Shown one piece after another: positions 1 to 9,198 of a stretch of DNA of 64,000 bases (position 1 is its first letter; each line of letters starts with the position of its first letter). The position numbers and the translations under genes are program-made. The notes under the pieces are model-generated. The model was not told the origin of the DNA. It made no database searches and saw only the letters and a list, made by a program, of their open reading frames with translations. The stretch is from Candidatus Saccharimonadota bacterium (GTDB lineage: Bacteria; Patescibacteriota; Saccharimonadia; Saccharimonadales; Saccharimonadaceae), in contig CAJPON010000004.1 in the NCBI GenBank assembly GCA_905372275.1, forward strand, positions 42,417-106,416, in the 5' to 3' direction.

Positions 1-415
1 ACTTGTTCGTGCCCCATTGATCAATCGAAAGCAGTTTTAACCTATCACCCCTACCATTTACGATAAACCACGGAAAGGCGCCGCCAATGCGTATAGTGTA
101 GATCCCCGGCGTAGCGTAATTACAAGTATAAGAGGCAGTCTGCCCAGATACCTCAGTTACACCGTCATTATTGCAGTCAACAGTATAATTGTACCCTGAA
201 CCGCTTGTCGGAATAACAAACTGGGTGTTTGGCGACCCCGGCTTTCTGGTATCGATAGTAAATACGAAGTCCGTGTTGTTGATAGCGTCAGCTGCGGCTT
301 TTGGCGAATAGAGTGTTGGCGCAACAAGTACCGACAAGACACCGAACGCAGCAGCCAACGTTTTTAATGGCAATTTGAACTTCTGTATTTTTGTTGTTTT
401 ATCGTGCCTGCTCAC
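1..415 (-). CDS. BspA-like surface protein, N-terminal part (cut by window edge)
   Basis: This reading frame runs leftward off the window and starts at a GTG (413-415). Its first 138 residues closely match the N-terminus of the gene starting at 3090: a basic start, a hydrophobic signal segment ending near SPKAAADA, then a conserved block with DTRKPGSP, TQFVIP, YNYT, CNNDG, ATPG.YTIRIGG and SIDQWG. The GTG is supported because the upstream DNA also resembles that of the paralogue: TATACT lies 8 bases before the GTG, as TATAAT lies 8 bases before the ATG at 3090. By homology the missing part should carry DUF285 repeats and a cell-wall anchor, but this is not visible here. Confidence 0.75.
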   Translation of the reverse strand, partial: MSRHDKTTKIQKFKLPLKTLAAAFGVLSVLVAPTLYSPKAAADAINNTDFVFTIDTRKPGSPNTQFVIPTSGSGYNYTVDCNNDGVTEVSGQTASYTCNYATPGIYTIRIGGAFPWFIVNGRGDRLKLLSIDQWGTNK

Positions 416-473
416 TGGTTATTAGTATACTTATGCTTTAGATTTTTAGCAATGAGTTTTACGACGAGATTAT

Positions 474-502
474 TTGACAATAGAAAAATTATATACTATA
501 AC
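474..502 (+). promoter_or_regulatory. Sigma70-type promoter of the alpha/beta hydrolase
   Basis: TTGACA at 474-479 and TATAAC at 497-502 are separated by exactly 17 bases. The -10 box ends 7 bases before the ATG at 510, so the transcript is expected to begin at or next to the start codon. This also rules out the TTG at 474 as the translation start, because it is the -35 box. Confidence 0.75.
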
Positions 503-509
503 AATATTT

Positions 510-1520
510 ATGAGAAGGTCGCCCAACTACGCAGCCGAAAGGATTCCTTGTACTATATTCTCGGGAAATAACAGAGAACCTACTTCTGGGGTAATCGACA
601 GAACTCCTAGCAGAGAGCGAGCAAGACTCATGGAGAGGATTGAACAACATTTCATACCAAGCGCTCTAGGGAATACGGCGATGACTTTGGTTGAATTTGG
701 CAATGGCCCGTCCGGCATTACTATCGTCTACGGAACTGGGTTCATGGGAAACCCTACAGCGACAGCAGCACGGCTAGAGATGGCCGAAATAGCCGAGACC
801 TGTCGCGACGAAGAAGGAAATCCAGCTTCAGTCTTGACACTGCCAACCAGTTCTATGAGAGAGAGTGTTGCTCATAAAATTTTAAAAACGAGCAGTTTCT
901 CACCCTTAGCAGAAGAAATAGCGCCAGAGCTAAATAGATACCTAACTTGTTATAGCGACCGGGTAGGTATAGTTGGACATTCGTTTGGCAGCAGACTTGC
1001 AGCAAATATACCTAGTGTTCTTGATAATCCTGACAAAACCGAGTTTGTTGCCACAGATGATGCGCCAAGCTGGCAAAAACCGCTAGGCACATTTATTGCA
1101 GCAGTGCAATTAGCAGAAACAATTGACCTGTCAAGATATATCAAACATTCACCCGATCCCGAAGCTCAGAAAGCTTGGCAAAAAAACGACGGAGAAAAAA
1201 TGCCAGCCGTGCCGCTGCTAGTTCAGCTGAGAGATGTTATTGCAATGTCGCGCGGTGGTTTTGTTTATGAAGATCTCAAAAAATCACTCAATAAGCTGCA
1301 GCCTGGCACGCCCGTCACCCTTTTTGCGCCGGAATTAAGCCGCATGAATGATAACAGCTCAAAAAATATACGCAAGCTTATAACGTCGCTTAGTCAGAAA
1401 TTCCCTGGCTTAGATATTCGCGGCGTACTAGTCGAAGATAGTACGCACAACGTATCCGTAGCCAATCCGGCATACTTTGGGCAGATGATAAAATTATCAA
1501 GAATTAATCTACAGCCCTGA
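510..1520 (+). CDS. Alpha/beta hydrolase-fold protein
   Basis: A 336-residue protein with the nucleophile elbow GHSFGS (G-x-S-x-G), followed by strand and helix patterns typical of the alpha/beta hydrolase fold. An acidic residue (EDSTHN near the C-terminus) precedes a histidine that could complete a Ser-Asp-His triad. The predicted strand TIVYGTGFMG may form the oxyanion region. No signal peptide is evident, so a cytoplasmic esterase or lipase-like role is possible; the substrate is unknown. The start at 510 is chosen because a near-perfect promoter overlaps any earlier start. The gene is transcribed opposite to the two surface-protein paralogues on either side of it, and nothing in it explains that position. 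Confidence 0.7.
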   Translation: MRRSPNYAAERIPCTIFSGNNREPTSGVIDRTPSRERARLMERIEQHFIPSALGNTAMTLVEFGNGPSGITIVYGTGFMGNPTATAARLEMAEIAETCRDEEGNPASVLTLPTSSMRESVAHKILKTSSFSPLAEEIAPELNRYLTCYSDRVGIVGHSFGSRLAANIPSVLDNPDKTEFVATDDAPSWQKPLGTFIAAVQLAETIDLSRYIKHSPDPEAQKAWQKNDGEKMPAVPLLVQLRDVIAMSRGGFVYEDLKKSLNKLQPGTPVTLFAPELSRMNDNSSKNIRKLITSLSQKFPGLDIRGVLVEDSTHNVSVANPAYFGQMIKLSRINLQP

Positions 1521-1579
1521 CAGCGCTAAACAGCTATCAAGATTACTTTAATCATATAAATACAGTTACCACTTGCAAG

Positions 1580-3090
1580 CTATCTTCGTTTAATCAGCTT
1601 AATCGCGATAGAACCAACCGCTATAAATGCAACTGCCGCAGAGAAAAATATTCCCGCATCCACACCAGTCTCGGCCAGCTTGGTTGATGAGCTTGAATTG
1701 TTTTCCGAAGCACCACTGCTTGTTGCAACAGACTTAGGATTCTCGATCCACTTTGCATATAAAGTCAAATTACTGTCTGGCATGGTATCGATAGCAAAGT
1801 TCCAGGCTCTTGCAAAAGTGTTATCCGTATACCACCCAGCAAAGGTGTAACCCTGACGAGTCGGCACAGCTGGCACGGTAATTTTATCAGTAAAAGCAAC
1901 TTCTTGGTTGGCAATTGCCACTCCGCCCTGGGTATCAAAAACTACAGTATGCTTCGGACACTCCTTTGCATCGCCATTGATAGTCCAGCCATGCCCGCCG
2001 TCGGCGACTGGCTTGATTAGATTTTTTCTAGCCGTATCAGCAGTGCAATATTTCAACCCAGCGGCCCCTAGTATAAGCGGCGAGTTAGTTGATTGAATAC
2101 TCCAAGATATCAAAGTAGCATCATAATTTTTCGTAGACAAGCCGCTATTATTCAACATTCTAGGAGCGCCAGACCAATAGCTGTTGAGCAAACCAGTTGT
2201 CGAAACTAACGAATCTAGCCGCCAGCCCGCCAAAGATTGATTAAAAGCGCGAGCACCATTAAACATTTCACTCATCAACTCGGCTTTCGAAACATCCCAC
2301 GACCCTATCGGTTGATTAAACTTAACTGCATTCTGGAACATTGCATTCATTGCAGTCATTTTGCCAGTGTTCCAGTTTTTAATTGAATCGCTGCCGCCAT
2401 TATTAAATGCTGTCGCGTTATTAAATAAACCGCCAGCAAAAACAACGTTAGACACATCCCACGACCCGATGTTTTGATTGAAATTTTCAGTATCGCTAAA
2501 CACTCCACCCATATTAGTGATGGTCGAGGTGCTCCAATTCCAGTTAGCATTCTCACCCTTGAGGGAAGTTTGCCTCTAAAGACAGAGTATATCGAGTCAG
2601 TCTGCGACAAATCGGGAGTATCAATCGCCTTTACATCCATATTTGCAGCACCGTAAAACGAAGCCACCAACGATCTCCATTTATTCTTCCCCCACTGATC
2701 AATAGAAATCATCTTCAGTTTATCGCCGCCGTTATTGAGATAAAACTCTGGAAACGTACCTCCGATACGAATTGTATATACGCCAGGCGTAGCGTAGCTG
2801 CAAGTATAAGATCCGGTCTGAGCGGTTGCTTCGACCGTGCCATCATTATTACAATCGATAGTATAATTATATCCGCCTCCTCTTATCGGAATGACGAACT
2901 GGGTATCTGGCGACCCAGGTTTGCGCGTGTCTACAGTAAACACAAAATCTGTGTCATTGATGGCGTCGGCTGCAGCTTTTGGCGGGTAAAACATCGGACC
3001 AGAAAACGCTGCTAGCACACCTATTGTCACGGCTAACGCCTTGATGGCCAATCCAAATTCCAGCCTTTTTGTTTTCCAACATCTATTCAT
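1580..3090 (-). pseudogene. Frameshifted DUF285/InlB-repeat surface protein with LAETG wall anchor
   Basis: Two overlapping reading frames make one protein. The frame from 3090 encodes a signal segment (ending near PKAAADA) and the conserved block ending in SVFRGKLPS. The second frame continues with KGENANWNWSTS and four DUF285 (BspA-like) repeats of the form FNQ.IGSWDVS..MF, then one Listeria-Bacteroides (Flg_new) repeat (FDTQGG to LYAKW), then the anchor LAETG, a transmembrane helix and a KLIKRR tail. The two frames join at about 2557-2566, where one base appears to be missing in a CCTTGAGGG context. The promoter TATAAT lies 8 bases before the ATG. The rest of the frame is intact, so this may be a recent mutation, phase variation or a sequencing error. 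The family is known for surface adhesion. Confidence 0.8.
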
Positions 3091-3179
3091 TTGGTACCAT
3101 TATACTTATACTTTATTTTTTTAGCAATATACTAATGCTAATAAAGATAACACACAACTTTGCCATGACGTTTTGGAGC

Positions 3180-3926
3180 TTATTTAGTAGATTTCATCTC
3201 TGCTAGCACTGCGAATCTTCCCCCTGTATCACCAGCTGAATGTGAGAAATAATTTGGATCATCCGCTGTATCAATTGGCGAAATGACAATATTATTAGCC
3301 GGAACGTCTGCCTGGACGGCCAACGAACGATTAAATCCTTGCATGTCCAGATAAATTCCGTCAGCCGTTTGACGGCAGAAATTTTGCCAATTGATATCAT
3401 CTGCATGATTAAAATAATCCATACGATAATTTTTCTGGGTGATGCTCGGCGACATCCAAATTTGTAAATCTTTTGCCTGGCTACCGCGCTCGACAAAATA
3501 CTGAACGGCCTGAGACATCAACTGCGCAACCGTCGAATGCCGACCTAAATGCGCCAGCATCAGCGCCCGACGCTTTGGATCATAGATGACGGTGGCGATA
3601 CAGTCCGCCACTGGCAGGAACAATCCTACACCAGCCATTTCGGTATATAGCGCGTCAGCAAAAATCCCCTCGTTGTTGTGCTTAACCGTGTCAGCTTCAG
3701 TGACTTCGGCAATATTGTCAAAAGTTTGTGTTTGGTCATAGGAAATTACGTGATAGACAACGTCGTCATACTTAACACCAATCTGATTGCAAAACCGCCG
3801 CCGATTATTCACTATCTCAGCTACGTGGCGACCGCGAATACGATTGAGCATGGTGCCGTCGTCTTTCGACGAAACCGCAACCAACAGATCAGGCGGAAAG
3901 CAGACGGGCTGATCTGCCGCAATCAT
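3180..3926 (-). CDS. YfiH/PgeF-family (laccase-domain) protein
   Basis: PF02578-type protein. The signature regions are VADCIATVIYDPKRRALMLA with the metal-binding Cys, LAHLGRHST with the His where the family has HAGWRG, and the C-terminal YFSHSAGDTGGRFA block. The family is known as multicopper-oxidase-like or purine nucleoside phosphorylase/peptidoglycan editing factor (PgeF); which activity applies here cannot be told. The ATG at 3926 overlaps the rsmA stop as ATGA, indicating translational coupling, so this start is preferred over ATGs at 3938 or 3959. Length (248 residues) is normal for the family. Confidence 0.8.
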   Translation of the reverse strand: MIAADQPVCFPPDLLVAVSSKDDGTMLNRIRGRHVAEIVNNRRRFCNQIGVKYDDVVYHVISYDQTQTFDNIAEVTEADTVKHNNEGIFADALYTEMAGVGLFLPVADCIATVIYDPKRRALMLAHLGRHSTVAQLMSQAVQYFVERGSQAKDLQIWMSPSITQKNYRMDYFNHADDINWQNFCRQTADGIYLDMQGFNRSLAVQADVPANNIVISPIDTADDPNYFSHSAGDTGGRFAVLAEMKSTK

Positions 3927-4711
3927 CGCGCCCGCCATTCTTTGAGCAGCCGCTGCCAATCGTCAATCGCCAAATCCTCAGCACGGACATCAGGCGAAAT
4001 TTTAGCCTTTTTCAGCAACTGTTCGGCGCTAGCTTTACTGACGCCCAGTCCGCCGCTCAAGCTGGAACGCAGTTTTTTACGCTTAGCTGAAAAACCGGCT
4101 TTGACAACACGGAAAAAATCTTTTTGGTCTTCAGTAGCGACTAGTAGTTCGGTGCGAGTCCTCAATACCACCACCTGCGAATCAACTTTTGGCGGTGGCG
4201 TGAAAAATTGCCGCGGCACTTCAATGTCTAGTTCTGCCTGGGCAAATAGCTGCGCGCTAACCGCTAAAATGCTCATTTCGCCAGGCTCCGCCGCGATGCG
4301 CTGGGCGACTTCTTTCTGCACCAGCAGCACCGCCAAACTCGGCTTATTTTCTGCCGTCATTAGTTTTTCGACAATTTTGCTGGTGATATAGTATGGCACA
4401 TTGGCGACTACTTTATAGTCAGCTGGCAACCGATTCAAATCAAATTGCAAGATGTCTTCGTTAATCACTTCCAGATTTTTGCCAGGAAATTGCCCCGGTA
4501 ACTTGCGCGCCAAATCCCCATCAAACTCCACCGCCACTACGCGCTGAGCTCGCGCCAACAACCGGCTGGTCAATGTGCCAAGTCCCGGCCCAATCTCCAA
4601 AACCACGTCATCTTTACTCAGTTCCGCTGCCTCGGCAATCTCCGCCAAGATTTCTGGGTCGCGCAGCCAGTGCTGGCCTAATTCTTTTTTCGGCCCAAGC
4701 GCTGACGCCAT
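3923..4711 (-). CDS. rsmA: 16S rRNA dimethyladenosine transferase RsmA (KsgA)
   Basis: Dimethylates two adjacent adenines in the 3' helix of 16S rRNA. The N-terminus KKELGQHWL, SAM-binding motif LEIGPGLGTLT, the acidic motif VEFDGDLA, NEDILQFD, and the catalytic NVPYYITS are all present, followed by the FTPPPKVDSQVV block. The 262-residue length is normal. The start ATG follows the stop of the upstream 3D-domain gene with no gap, and the stop overlaps the next gene by four bases. The order of wall-acting G5 protein then rsmA matches the rpfB-ksgA order of Actinobacteria and yabE-ksgA neighbourhood of Bacillus. Confidence 0.95.
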   Translation of the reverse strand: MASALGPKKELGQHWLRDPEILAEIAEAAELSKDDVVLEIGPGLGTLTSRLLARAQRVVAVEFDGDLARKLPGQFPGKNLEVINEDILQFDLNRLPADYKVVANVPYYITSKIVEKLMTAENKPSLAVLLVQKEVAQRIAAEPGEMSILAVSAQLFAQAELDIEVPRQFFTPPPKVDSQVVVLRTRTELLVATEDQKDFFRVVKAGFSAKRKKLRSSLSGGLGVSKASAEQLLKKAKISPDVRAEDLAIDDWQRLLKEWRAR

Positions 4712-5767
4712 CTAACGCCCGTCCCCGTTAGTCCAGTCAGTCGCCAAGTCAAACCCATGCGGATGCCGAGCCGCAAAACCGCCGGTATCATACACCTTGC
4801 CAGGCCCCATGCTAGTTTCTACCACTGAGCAGCGCGGATAATTACCGTAATTTGCCGCCACCAAAATATAACCATCTTTATCCACCTTGGCACCGTCCGC
4901 CCGCACCGTGTAGCCACCGCCGCCGCAAGCACTGATAACAATATTCATCGGTAAATCATAATAAGTCTCGCGGTGTGCCACACCCTTGGAATCAGTAAAT
5001 ATCTGCGCGCCCTTGCCTTTGGTTAGTGGATTTTTCGGCTTGGTACCGATCACTTCAATTTGCTTTTTGGGCTGCTTGATAATTTCGCTAGAAATTTGCT
5101 GACGGCTAATTTCATCACCATCGCGCGCTTCAACTTTATAAGTCAATCTGCGCAGCCCTTTAGCTCCCGCCTGCTTTACCTGGCGATAACCAAGAGGCTG
5201 GCTGTCGTCGCGTATTTGCTCAACCGGGAAATCAATTTCTTCCTCGGCGGTCACAGTACGCCGAGTTGCCCGCGTAATCCTCATTAGCAAGCTCGACCCA
5301 TCCAAAGCGACATCCTCTGGCGGCGTAAATCGAACTTTATCCTCGCGATACAAAACAATCCCCGCAGCTTGCGCAATCTGTGTTGGCGTCTGCGCTGCCG
5401 TATTGACTCGCATGCGGCGAGCACCTTCGACTATCGTTATCGTCCGCGCCCGATAAATATTTATTTTGAAGCCATTGTTGGTAATCGGTGTATCCAGACC
5501 TGGTTCGACAATATCATGCTGTTTATCCAATCTTGCGCCGAATTCTTCTAGCGCTTTCTGCACTGTCGATGCCTTAGTGATTATCGATTGCTCCCAGCCA
5601 CCGTCGTAAATGGTGATTATATGACTAGATGGTTGTGCTTTAACCGCAGCTGGACTATCTGCCGCCGCAGTATTCGCAAAAAACGATAACATACCAGTAC
5701 TAGAGATTGCCAAGACCGCACCAAAAACACAACAGCAAATACGTTGATAATATCGATTTAAGCTCAT
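4712..5767 (-). CDS. DUF348-G5-3D domain wall protein (YabE-like)
   Basis: Secreted wall-acting protein. An N-terminal hydrophobic segment (ICCCVFGAVLAISSTGMLSFF) is followed by two ubiquitin-like DUF348 units (HIITIYDGG and ITIVEGARRMRV regions), a G5 domain (EEIDFPVEQIRDDSQPLGYRQ to EISRQQIS), and a C-terminal 3D domain with the three aspartates in VYDTGG, GFDLATDW. In known proteins the 3D domain is a lytic transglycosylase fold related to MltA and Rpf. The ATG at 5767 follows a GGGTG sequence; a GTG at 5782 is an alternative. TATAAT lies further upstream, so this message has a short leader. It is the second of two tandem G5 proteins. Confidence 0.85.
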   Translation of the reverse strand: MSLNRYYQRICCCVFGAVLAISSTGMLSFFANTAAADSPAAVKAQPSSHIITIYDGGWEQSIITKASTVQKALEEFGARLDKQHDIVEPGLDTPITNNGFKINIYRARTITIVEGARRMRVNTAAQTPTQIAQAAGIVLYREDKVRFTPPEDVALDGSSLLMRITRATRRTVTAEEEIDFPVEQIRDDSQPLGYRQVKQAGAKGLRRLTYKVEARDGDEISRQQISSEIIKQPKKQIEVIGTKPKNPLTKGKGAQIFTDSKGVAHRETYYDLPMNIVISACGGGGYTVRADGAKVDKDGYILVAANYGNYPRCSVVETSMGPGKVYDTGGFAARHPHGFDLATDWTNGDGR

Positions 5768-5853
5768 TTTATTCAAAATCACCCACTGTATCTCTTATAT
5801 TATAACAAATTATGCGTCGAATGTCAATCAGTAACGTCGCAGACAATCAATAA

Positions 5854-7011
5854 CTACCGATATATATCCTGTAATCCCATTTTAATTTTACAAGACGGCC
5901 AAGGTTGCCAACCTCTCCTCTTATAAGTCTCCCATGCTTTCTGATCTTGGACATCAGCCGGAGCTTGAGCAGGATTATTGTAGCCTCCGAAATTACCCCA
6001 TGTACTCTTATCAAATTGATACGCACCATAATAACCGTTACCTGTATCTGATGTATAACTACCCTCGCAGCTACGCAAACGCGCCAAAGCTTCAGCGAAA
6101 CTGCCATTAAACGTAGCTGAAGTTTTAGCACCAATAATTTCTACTTGCTTAACTGGCTGCTGAATAATGTTGCTATTGATCTCGCGGCGTGACACTTCAA
6201 CGCCGTTTTGGACGTTGATCTCATACGTAACTGTACGCTTGCCGTTGACCCCTTTGGTTTGAATTTCTTTGTATCCTTTATCGCGATTAATATCCTTGAT
6301 CTGTTCAGTCTCAAACTGTATATCTTCGTCAACGGTAACTGTCTGCGTGCCGTTACGATACAAGCGAACATTCATGTCTCTAGCTATTTTTGTATCTTTA
6401 TTCGGGATAATAATATCATTAGCAGACATTTTGATGTGCTTCTCGGCTAGCATTTCGCCGATGGTTTGAGCTTGCGTGTAAGAAGTGGCCTTTTTACCGT
6501 AAAAATCAAAGTTAAACGGCACTGCTCTTTTAATAGACAACACTTCTGCTGCGCTATCGCGCATTGGACTATTAGACTGCGACAAGGTTAGAATATCTTC
6601 ATCGCGTACAGCAATGCCAGCTTGTTTAACTATCTGCTTTCCAGTACGGTACGATGTAATAATTTTAGTGAGCTGAGAGCCATCCTTGACAACCACCGTT
6701 CGGGCTCGATAAATATTAACGTTATATGAATTTGCTACCAAGCGCTCATCAATATTTGGCTCGGTCCGATCGTTACGATCTAGTTTGATAGCTGCCTCAG
6801 CGAGAGCTTCGCGTAAGGTCTGTTTTTTGGTAATAAATCCTTTACTTTGACCGTCATCATGAACGGTAATGATATGCTCGCCGACCGCTAGGCTATGCTC
6901 GTCAGCCCGCGCTTTTGGCATAATTGCCGTATAAACAGACAATCCAGCCAAAGCTAACAGCATAGAGCCGGTGATCAGCCAACGTAATTTCATTCTCGCA
7001 ATACTTTTCAT
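5854..7011 (-). CDS. Resuscitation-promoting-factor-like protein (DUF348-G5-Rpf)
   Basis: RpfB-type architecture: N-terminal membrane/signal helix (WLITGSMLLALAGLSVY), two or three DUF348 units, a G5 domain (EDIQFETEQIKDINRDKGYKE), and a C-terminal transglycosylase-like domain of about 80 residues. The catalytic glutamate is in LRSCEGSY, with the Rpf hallmark TGNGYYGAYQFD, STWGNFGG and GWQPWPSC; two Cys probably form the usual disulfide. Rpf enzymes cleave glycan strands and wake dormant Actinobacteria. The leader is about 30 bases and includes a GCGCGC-TAGTTT-GCGCGC inverted repeat (about 7018-7035), with TATAAT upstream. No Shine-Dalgarno is obvious. Confidence 0.88.
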   Translation of the reverse strand: MKSIARMKLRWLITGSMLLALAGLSVYTAIMPKARADEHSLAVGEHIITVHDDGQSKGFITKKQTLREALAEAAIKLDRNDRTEPNIDERLVANSYNVNIYRARTVVVKDGSQLTKIITSYRTGKQIVKQAGIAVRDEDILTLSQSNSPMRDSAAEVLSIKRAVPFNFDFYGKKATSYTQAQTIGEMLAEKHIKMSANDIIIPNKDTKIARDMNVRLYRNGTQTVTVDEDIQFETEQIKDINRDKGYKEIQTKGVNGKRTVTYEINVQNGVEVSRREINSNIIQQPVKQVEIIGAKTSATFNGSFAEALARLRSCEGSYTSDTGNGYYGAYQFDKSTWGNFGGYNNPAQAPADVQDQKAWETYKRRGWQPWPSCKIKMGLQDIYR

Positions 7012-7068
7012 ACGTAGGCGCGCAAACTAGCGCGCAGTTATAATTATAGCAAAAGATTGGTTATTTTG

Positions 7069-9189
7069 CTACAGCTTCTCGAGGCGAGCATATTCAACGT
7101 TGAGCTTTTTGACAGCACCGTTATCGAACTTCACGCTAACTGCCAAGCCGTCAATGTCAATAATCTCGCCATCGCCAAATTGCAGCGAGCGCACTCGATC
7201 GCCAATATCATAGTTCATCACCGGCTCGTCAAAATCATTATAAGTTGGACTCGAATCAATAGCGTTAGGTTCAACCGCGAACAATCCCATACCCATATCG
7301 TCGAGAAAACGCGACGGCTGATTGTACGATCGCAAGCCGAATTGCGCACGGCTCTGCGCGTACAACAGATATAACTCTTCACGCGCCCGCGTCATACCCA
7401 CGTAGCACAAGCGCCGCTCCTCCTCGAGATTGCGCGGACCCTCTTCAAGCGCTCGCTCACTCGGAAACAAGCCATCCTCCATACCGACCATGAAAACCAC
7501 CGGAAATTCCAGTCCTTTAGCGGCATGCAAGGTCATTAATGTGACTTTTTCACCATCACTTTGCTGATCGACGCTGCTCATTAGTGCTGCCTCTTCGAGA
7601 AAGTCTGGCAACGTCGCAAACGATTTAGCGTCCGCTATGAGCACGCTCAAATTATCATCACGCTCTTCAGCCTGCGGCGTTCCATCCATGACATAATCTC
7701 GATAAGCAATCTTTTCAAGCAGCTTTTCAATAATATCGCTTGGGCTAGTATCAGAAAGAACAAGCGCCTGCAATTCGCGTAGAATCTCGCCCAGACGCAA
7801 TAATGATTTTTTGGCGCGCGGCGTCAAAACGCTAGTTTGCTCAACGTTTACCAGCGAAGCGATAATATCCATATTGTTATCGTTTTGCCATCGTAAGAAT
7901 TTCTCTAGACTAGTCGCGCCGATACCGCGCGCTGGCACATTCGCAATTCGACTAAAGCTCATCCGGTCGTTCGGTTGATATAATAAACGCAAATAGGCGA
8001 TAATATCCTTGATTTCCTTTCGATCATAAAAGCGCACGCCGCCAACCAATTGATATGGAATTCTTTGCTGCATGAAGGCACGTTCAAAAGCAAAGCTCTG
8101 CGCATTAGTGCGATACAGTACTGCAAAATCACCGTAGCGGCGAGCACCAATCGAGGCTTGAGCCGCAATACGGCTTGCCACCACGTAAGCTTCCTCGGAC
8201 TCATCGCGTACTGCCTGAACTTGCACTGGCGCACCATTGCCAGCCGCTGTCCAGAGTTTTTTGTCAGTCCGTTCGACATTCTTGGTAATAACCTTTTGCG
8301 CCGCCTCTAGGATAGCACCTGTTGAACGATAATTTTGCTCTAGCTTGATCACCTTTGCGCCCGGGAAGTCCCGTTCAAAATTAAGAATATTCTTGAAATC
8401 CGCTCCGCGCCAGCTATAAATCGACTGCCAATCGTCGCCGACCACGCAAATATTACGCGCATCGTTGACTAGATATTTAACGATAGCATACTGCGCAGCG
8501 TTAGTATCTTGGTATTCGTCAATAAGGATATGCTTGAAATACTGACGATACTTTTGGCGAATTTCACTGGCATCGCGCAGCAACCGCACCGTCTCGATTA
8601 ACAAGTCATCGAAATCTAGCGCGCCAGCCTCGCTGCGTAGCTGCTCGTACCTATCATAAATCTTAGCGATATGCTGCTGATTCGGATATTGCGCCGCTGC
8701 TGCGTAATCATCTGGCATAAGTAAATCGTTTTTAGCGTTAGAAATTGCCGCACTAACTGAACGTGGTTTGAGTTTATCAGGAGCAATTGACAGCTGTTTC
8801 ATCGCTTGCTTGATCAATCCTTGACGGTCGGCTTCATCATAAATAATAAAATTCGACGGCACGCCAATCGCCGGCCCATCGCGCCGCAAAATTCGCACGC
8901 AAATCCCGTGAAATGTACCCATCCACGGCATGAATTGCCGCGTATTAGGCTGATCGATCAAAGCCGCCAAGCGCTCGCGCATCTCGCGAGCTGCTTTATT
9001 AGTAAATGTCACCGCCAGAATTTCGTTCGGCCAGGCTCTTCCGTGTGTCAATAGATAAGCTATACGGTGGGTTAAAGTCTTGGTTTTGCCACTGCCAGCG
9101 CCCGCCAAAACCAACAACGGACCGTCTGTATAAGCGACAGCTGCTTTCTGCGCGTCATTAAGACCATCAAATATATCCATCACACTCAT
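7069..9189 (-). CDS. pcrA: UvrD/PcrA-family DNA helicase
   Basis: Superfamily 1A 3'-5' helicase for repair and replication-fork clearance. Motifs in order: Q-motif GLNDAQKAAV, Walker A AGAGSGKT, motif Ia TFTNKAAREM, motif II DEYQDTNAAQ, motif III GDDWQSIYSWRGA, motif IV LEQNYRS, motif V TLMTLHAAKGLEFPVVF, motif VI VGMTRAREELYL. Length 706 residues is normal for PcrA. The C-terminus (YNDFDEPVMNYDIGDRV..FGDGEI) contains the KOW/Tudor-like tail seen in PcrA, which binds RNA polymerase. It starts 9 bases after the upstream gene and is probably in the tpiA operon. An ATG nine bases downstream is an alternative start. Confidence 0.93.
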   Translation of the reverse strand: MSVMDIFDGLNDAQKAAVAYTDGPLLVLAGAGSGKTKTLTHRIAYLLTHGRAWPNEILAVTFTNKAAREMRERLAALIDQPNTRQFMPWMGTFHGICVRILRRDGPAIGVPSNFIIYDEADRQGLIKQAMKQLSIAPDKLKPRSVSAAISNAKNDLLMPDDYAAAAQYPNQQHIAKIYDRYEQLRSEAGALDFDDLLIETVRLLRDASEIRQKYRQYFKHILIDEYQDTNAAQYAIVKYLVNDARNICVVGDDWQSIYSWRGADFKNILNFERDFPGAKVIKLEQNYRSTGAILEAAQKVITKNVERTDKKLWTAAGNGAPVQVQAVRDESEEAYVVASRIAAQASIGARRYGDFAVLYRTNAQSFAFERAFMQQRIPYQLVGGVRFYDRKEIKDIIAYLRLLYQPNDRMSFSRIANVPARGIGATSLEKFLRWQNDNNMDIIASLVNVEQTSVLTPRAKKSLLRLGEILRELQALVLSDTSPSDIIEKLLEKIAYRDYVMDGTPQAEERDDNLSVLIADAKSFATLPDFLEEAALMSSVDQQSDGEKVTLMTLHAAKGLEFPVVFMVGMEDGLFPSERALEEGPRNLEEERRLCYVGMTRAREELYLLYAQSRAQFGLRSYNQPSRFLDDMGMGLFAVEPNAIDSSPTYNDFDEPVMNYDIGDRVRSLQFGDGEIIDIDGLAVSVKFDNGAVKKLNVEYARLEKL

Positions 9190-9198
9190 TATATCGCG

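Noticed and set aside
474..509. TTG at 474 as hydrolase start
   Set aside because: The TTG is part of a TTGACA -35 box with a TATAAC -10 at the right distance, so translation must start downstream.
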